A stretch of DNA of 8,956 nt from an uncultured Clostridia bacterium. GTDB lineage: Bacteria; Bacillota; Clostridia; Oscillospirales; CAG-272. The position numbers and the translations under genes are program-made. The notes beneath the pieces are model-generated. The model made no database searches. It worked only from the letters and a program-made list of their open reading frames with translations, and was not told where the DNA came from. The DNA lies in assembly GCA_947306035.1 (NCBI GenBank), contig CAMZFG010000024.1, forward strand, positions 1 to 8,956. Reading direction: 5' to 3'. Below are positions 6,079 through 8,956 of the stretch, in pieces. Each line of letters opens with the position of its first letter. Within the stretch, counting starts at the first letter, position 1.

Positions 6079-6425
6079 AGTGTCTCTCCTTCCCTTGTGA
6101 CCGGTTCCAGCAGGCGGCCGATCAGGCGATCGGCCGTTTGCCATTCCGCCCGCGCCGCCGCGAGGGCTTCCTGCCCCGCGTTCGTGATGCTGTAGTAGCG
6201 CCGCCTGGCGCCGCTCTCTTCGTCGCCCCAGTAGGAGCGGATGTAGCCCGCCTCTTCCAGACGCCGGAACGCCGTGTACAGCGTGGCCTCTTTTAAGGCG
6301 TATTTCTCTTCTGTCGCGGCGCGAATGGCCAGGTTGATGCGATAACCGTAGCTGTCGCCCGAAGCCAGTTGATTGAGAATGATGGCGTCGGTGTGCCCGC
6401 GTATCAGATCTGCCGTGATGGACAT
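6075..6425 (-). CDS. PadR family transcriptional repressor
   Basis: 116 residues, typical of short PadR proteins. The winged-helix N-terminal part has the family signature: ILNQLASGDSYGYRI (16-30), then the recognition region KEATLYTAFRRLEEAGYI (45-62). The wing is EESGARRRYYSIT (69-81), ending in the usual TNAG. A short C-terminal helix (about 84-105) should form the dimer. It most likely represses its own operon, including the downstream HAAS/DUF4097 protein, from the inverted repeat at 6456-6478. I chose ATG 6425 because GGAGG (6433-6437) lies 7 nt upstream. An in-frame ATG at 6455 would overlap the region between promoter and ribosome site and is unlikely. The stop TGA overlaps the next ATG. 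The inducer is unknown. Confidence 0.93.
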   Translation of the reverse strand: MSITADLIRGHTDAIILNQLASGDSYGYRINLAIRAATEEKYALKEATLYTAFRRLEEAGYIRSYWGDEESGARRRYYSITNAGQEALAAARAEWQTADRLIGRLLEPVTREGETL

Positions 6426-6443
6426 ATCCTCACCTCCGGATGC

Positions 6444-6472
6444 ATTGTAACACATAATACCTCGCCTGTCAA
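6444..6472 (-). promoter_or_regulatory. Promoter of the PadR operon
   Basis: On the minus strand TTGACA (6472-6467) and TACAAT (6449-6444) are separated by 17 bp. The expected start is about 12 nt before the ribosome site of padR. Confidence 0.82.
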
Positions 6473-6478
6473 GGTATT
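6456..6478. promoter_or_regulatory. Probable PadR operator
   Basis: AATACCT (6456-6462) and its exact inverted copy AGGTATT (6472-6478) are separated by 9 bp and straddle the -35 box of the PadR operon. A dimeric repressor bound here would block RNA polymerase. The 16-bp centre-to-centre spacing is a little over one helical turn and suits a winged-helix dimer. PadR binding is inferred from position and symmetry. Confidence 0.6.
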
Positions 6479-6529
6479 TCAGAAAAAATAATCAAAAAAT
6501 TTTTTCAAGGACGGGGCGGGGGCGGCGCA

Positions 6530-6558
6530 TTGACTTTCGGCGGCGCGTCTGCTACAAT
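6530..6558 (+). promoter_or_regulatory. Promoter of the Mrr-like nuclease gene
   Basis: TTGACT (6530-6535) and TACAAT (6553-6558) are separated by 17 bp. Because the promoter occupies the start of the longer open frame, translation must begin later, at GTG 6614. It is divergent from the PadR promoter with about 57 bp between the two -35 boxes. Confidence 0.8.
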
Positions 6559-6613
6559 ATACTATAAGGCGGCAGGCAACGCGCCGATCCCGCCGCAAAG
6601 CGAGGTGCAGACC

Positions 6614-7609
6614 GTGAAACTGACAAATGAAGAAAAACAGGCCGTGACCGCGGCCATTCTGCGCGTGCTGGCCGACACGCCCGCCGCCACGCGGCGGCAG
6701 ATCATCGACGGGGCCGTGGCGCGCTACGCGCCGGGGCTGAAAAAGCCCGTGCCCGCCGAGGACGAGATCGGGGCGGTGCGCAGTTACGTCGGTTCCGTTC
6801 TCAACGACCTGATCGCCAAGCAGGACGTGGCGCGGGGCGAGGACGGCTACGAACTGGCCAAAGAGACGCCCGTGATCGTGCGCGAGGAGCAATGCGAGAC
6901 CGCGATCAAGCGCCTTTTGGCGGTGCGCCCCTACGGCAAGGGCGAACTGTATCGCGCGCTCGACCGCCACTTCGGCACCGACCGCACCGCCACCCGCGAG
7001 GACGACTGCAGTTTGCACACCGCGGCGGGCACCGTGCTCTCGCGCCTGGTCAGAACGGGCACTGTCGCCTTTGTCGACGGCAGTTACCGCCTCGCTTACG
7101 CCGTATTCGACGGGCGCAACGATCCCCTGCCGGAAGCCGCTTTCAAAGAAAAACTGCTGGAGCGCCTGCACCTGCTCGGCGGCGCGTTTTTCGAGCGGTT
7201 CGCCGCCGGCGCGCTGGAAAAGTACTTTCTGCTGACCGGCCGCGAGGTGCTGACCTGCGAGATCACGGGCGGCGCCGACGACGGGGGCGTGGATATCATC
7301 ATCGACACCGCCGACGATCTCGGCTTTACCGAGCGGGTCATGGTGCAGGCCAAGTGCCGCGACCAGACACAGGTCACCGAAAAAGAGGTGCGCGAGTTCT
7401 TCGGCGCCCTGACGGCCAGGGGCGGCAGCCGCGGCATTTACATCACCACCGCCTCTTTTCACCCCGGCGCCGACCGGCTGCTGAAAAGCATTCCGAACTG
7501 CGTGGGCGTGGACGGCGACAAACTGTTCGATATTGTCAAAAAGACCGCCTACGGTATTCATAAAACGGGCGCCGGCTACACGTTTGACGAGGCCATTTTC
7601 GGGCTTTGA
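6614..7609 (+). CDS. Mrr-type restriction endonuclease domain protein
   Basis: 331 residues. The C-terminal part (about 175-315) is an Mrr catalytic domain of the PD-(D/E)xK fold. It has FFERFAAGALEKYF, then DDGGVD with the likely metal Asp at 227, then VMVQAKCR with Q245-x-K247. The GALTARGGSRGIYITTASF stretch is typical of the family after the active site. The N-terminal 160 residues look like two winged-helix-like modules (about 1-82 and 88-155), probably for DNA binding. Mrr proteins cut DNA, often methylated DNA, acting alone as type IV systems; the target here is unknown. GTG 6614 has GAGGTG 7 nt upstream and follows a clear promoter. No methyltransferase or other defence gene is beside it, so a solitary type IV enzyme or a housekeeping nuclease are both possible. 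Confidence 0.87.
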   Translation: MKLTNEEKQAVTAAILRVLADTPAATRRQIIDGAVARYAPGLKKPVPAEDEIGAVRSYVGSVLNDLIAKQDVARGEDGYELAKETPVIVREEQCETAIKRLLAVRPYGKGELYRALDRHFGTDRTATREDDCSLHTAAGTVLSRLVRTGTVAFVDGSYRLAYAVFDGRNDPLPEAAFKEKLLERLHLLGGAFFERFAAGALEKYFLLTGREVLTCEITGGADDGGVDIIIDTADDLGFTERVMVQAKCRDQTQVTEKEVREFFGALTARGGSRGIYITTASFHPGADRLLKSIPNCVGVDGDKLFDIVKKTAYGIHKTGAGYTFDEAIFGL

Positions 7610-7610
7610 C

Positions 7611-7639
7611 TTGACAGGCGCGGCACGCCGTGCTACAAT
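7611..7639 (+). promoter_or_regulatory. Promoter of the cation/proton antiporter
   Basis: TTGACA (7611-7616) and TACAAT (7634-7639) are separated by 17 bp and begin one base after the stop codon of the nuclease gene. There is no terminator between the two genes, so some readthrough from the upstream promoter is likely. Confidence 0.82.
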
Positions 7640-7660
7640 GATTTGATCTTATCAAAGGAG

Positions 7661-8956
7661 ATGTTTTCTACGCAAACCCTACTGGCGCTTTCCGTGGCGC
7701 TGCTCGCGGGCCTTTTCATGTCCCGCCTGACCAAAATATGGAACCTGCCCGCCGTTACCGCTTACCTGGTGGCGGGCGTACTGATCGGCCCCTATTGCCT
7801 CGGCCGCCTCGGCGTGGCGGGGCTCGGCTTTGTCTCGGCCGTTGACGTGAACACCTACAGCGTCATTTCGGACGCGGCGCTCGGCTTTATCGCCTTTACC
7901 ATGGGCAACGAGTTTCGCATAGCCGACCTCAAGCGCACCGGCAAGCAGGCCGCCGTTGTCGCCGTGTTCCAGGCGCTGACCGCCACGCTGCTGGTCGATC
8001 TGTCGCTGTTTTTGCTGCACCTGATCATACCGGATAAACTCTCGCTGTCCGCCGTGCTGATCCTCGGCGCCATCGCCACCGCCACCGCGCCCGCCGCGAC
8101 GCTGATGGTGGTCAAACAGTACAAGGCCAAAGGCCCCGTCACCGACATTCTGCTGCCCATCGTCGCCCTTGACGACGTGGTCGGCCTCTTGGTCTTTGCC
8201 GTCTCCTTCGGCATTGCCAAGGCGTTGGAAAACGGGCAGGTCGACCTTGTTTCGGTGCTGATCAACCCCCTGATCGAGGTGTTCGTCTCGCTTTCGCTCG
8301 GCGCCCTGATCGGCTTTGCCTATAACTTTGCGGAACGCTTTTTCCACTCCCGCAGCAAGCGCATGAGCATTTCGGTCGCCTTCGTCTTTCTGGCGGTGGC
8401 CCTCTCCATGCTCAAATTCCACGTCGGGCCCGTCACCATCGGCTTTTCCTCGCTTCTCGTGTGCATGATGCTCGGCACCGTGTTCTGCAATCTCTGCGAC
8501 TTCTCCGAGGAGTTGATGGACCGCATGGACCGCTGGACGGGGCCCTTGATGGTGCTGTTCTTCGTCATTTCGGGCGCGGGACTGGAACTGTCGGTGTTCG
8601 GCGACTGGCAGATCGTGCTGGTCGGCGTGATCTTCATTCTGTTCCGCTCGATCGGCAAAATGGGCGGCGCCGGCATTTCGGCACGCTTCATGCACTGCGA
8701 GCCGACCGTGCAGAAATACCTCGGCATCACGCTGCTGCCCCAGGCGGGCGTGGCGCTCGGCATGGCGCTGACCGCCTCGACGATGGGCGAAACGGGCCTT
8801 TTCGTGCGCAACATCGCGCTGTTCGCCGTGCTGATCTACGAACTGATCGGCCCGCTGCTGACCAAAATGGCGCTCGATAAAGCGGGCGAGATCACCGAAA
8901 AACCGATACCGCCCCGCGTGCTTGCCGAACGGCAAAAAAAGAACGGCGATCCGCCG
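7661..8956 (+). CDS. Cation:proton antiporter, CPA2 type (partial)
   Basis: 432 codons are visible with no stop before the window end. The protein is almost wholly hydrophobic, with about 11-13 membrane helices. It starts TLLALSVALLAGLFMSRLTKIWNLPAVTAYLVAGVLIGP, the usual opening of the Na+/H+ exchanger family (PF00999). TATAPAATLMVV and, shortly after, the paired acidic residues D171-D172 in VALDDVVGLLVF fit the ion-binding site of CPA2 antiporters. It should exchange Na+ or K+ for H+ across the cytoplasmic membrane; ion choice cannot be read. The charged tail after about residue 405 suggests the end is near. The start is uncertain: ATG 7661 directly abuts AAAGGAG (7654-7660) with no spacer. 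Later in-frame options are GTG 7694, which would cut into the first helix, or a non-standard ACG at 7670 with good spacing. Confidence 0.9.
   Translation, partial: MFSTQTLLALSVALLAGLFMSRLTKIWNLPAVTAYLVAGVLIGPYCLGRLGVAGLGFVSAVDVNTYSVISDAALGFIAFTMGNEFRIADLKRTGKQAAVVAVFQALTATLLVDLSLFLLHLIIPDKLSLSAVLILGAIATATAPAATLMVVKQYKAKGPVTDILLPIVALDDVVGLLVFAVSFGIAKALENGQVDLVSVLINPLIEVFVSLSLGALIGFAYNFAERFFHSRSKRMSISVAFVFLAVALSMLKFHVGPVTIGFSSLLVCMMLGTVFCNLCDFSEELMDRMDRWTGPLMVLFFVISGAGLELSVFGDWQIVLVGVIFILFRSIGKMGGAGISARFMHCEPTVQKYLGITLLPQAGVALGMALTASTMGETGLFVRNIALFAVLIYELIGPLLTKMALDKAGEITEKPIPPRVLAERQKKNGDPP

Noticed and set aside
4495..6195. Plus-strand open frame of 566 codons opposite the DUF4097 operon
   Set aside because: It is His/Arg/Ala-rich shadow sequence. 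The minus strand has HAAS, TM and DUF4097 features and ATGA coupling to PadR.
4507..7609. A defence island made of PadR, DUF4097 protein and Mrr nuclease
   Set aside because: The nuclease is divergently transcribed with its own promoter, and no other defence or mobile gene is present. The PadR pair is a common Firmicute envelope/signalling operon.
7679..8935. Minus-strand open frame of 418 codons opposite the antiporter
   Set aside because: It is made of Gln, His, Asp and Gly runs without domains. The plus strand reads as a CPA2 antiporter with membrane helices and the DD motif.

Overview
This 9 kb window is GC-rich but otherwise looks Firmicute. It has AAAGGAG-type ribosome sites, several GTG starts, and seven promoters close to the sigma-A consensus with 17-18 bp spacers. 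It also has a PadR/HAAS/DUF4097 operon and a GGDEF gene behind a c-di-GMP-I-like riboswitch. I infer a high-GC member of the Clostridia (Oscillospirales-like). That is an inference from gene style, not a phylogenetic result. No transposase, integrase, CRISPR array, tRNA or rRNA was seen.

Layout. (1) 1-911, minus: the first ~303 residues of an ABC exporter half-transporter, cut by the window edge, with its own promoter (955-983). (2) 1000-1138, minus: a consensus promoter drives a ~100-nt structured RNA ending in an intrinsic terminator just upstream of the exporter promoter. It is either an independent small RNA or an attenuator leader for the exporter. (3) 1261-3423, plus: a promoter, a c-di-GMP-I aptamer, an expression platform with terminator and competing antiterminator, then a membrane diguanylate cyclase (Cache-like sensor, HAMP, PAS-like, GGDEF) and a palindromic terminator. 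(4) 3450-4452, plus: cysteine synthase with its own promoter. (5) 4469-4494: a perfect palindrome that probably terminates transcription from both converging sides. (6) 4507-6425, minus: a two-gene operon in which a PadR repressor is translationally coupled by ATGA to a HAAS/multi-TM/DUF4097 membrane protein, with a likely PadR operator over the promoter. (7) 6530-7609, plus: an Mrr-type nuclease with its own promoter. (8) 7611-8956, plus: a CPA2-type cation/proton antiporter, cut by the window end.

The most coherent system is the c-di-GMP circuit. The cyclase intact at GGDEF lacks the usual RxxD product-inhibition site, while its mRNA leader carries an apparent c-di-GMP sensor with a transcription terminator. 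Feedback may therefore act on the RNA rather than on the enzyme. The most novel candidate is the minus-strand RNA ahead of the ABC exporter. The remaining genes are standard families in separate transcription units with no obvious joint pathway.
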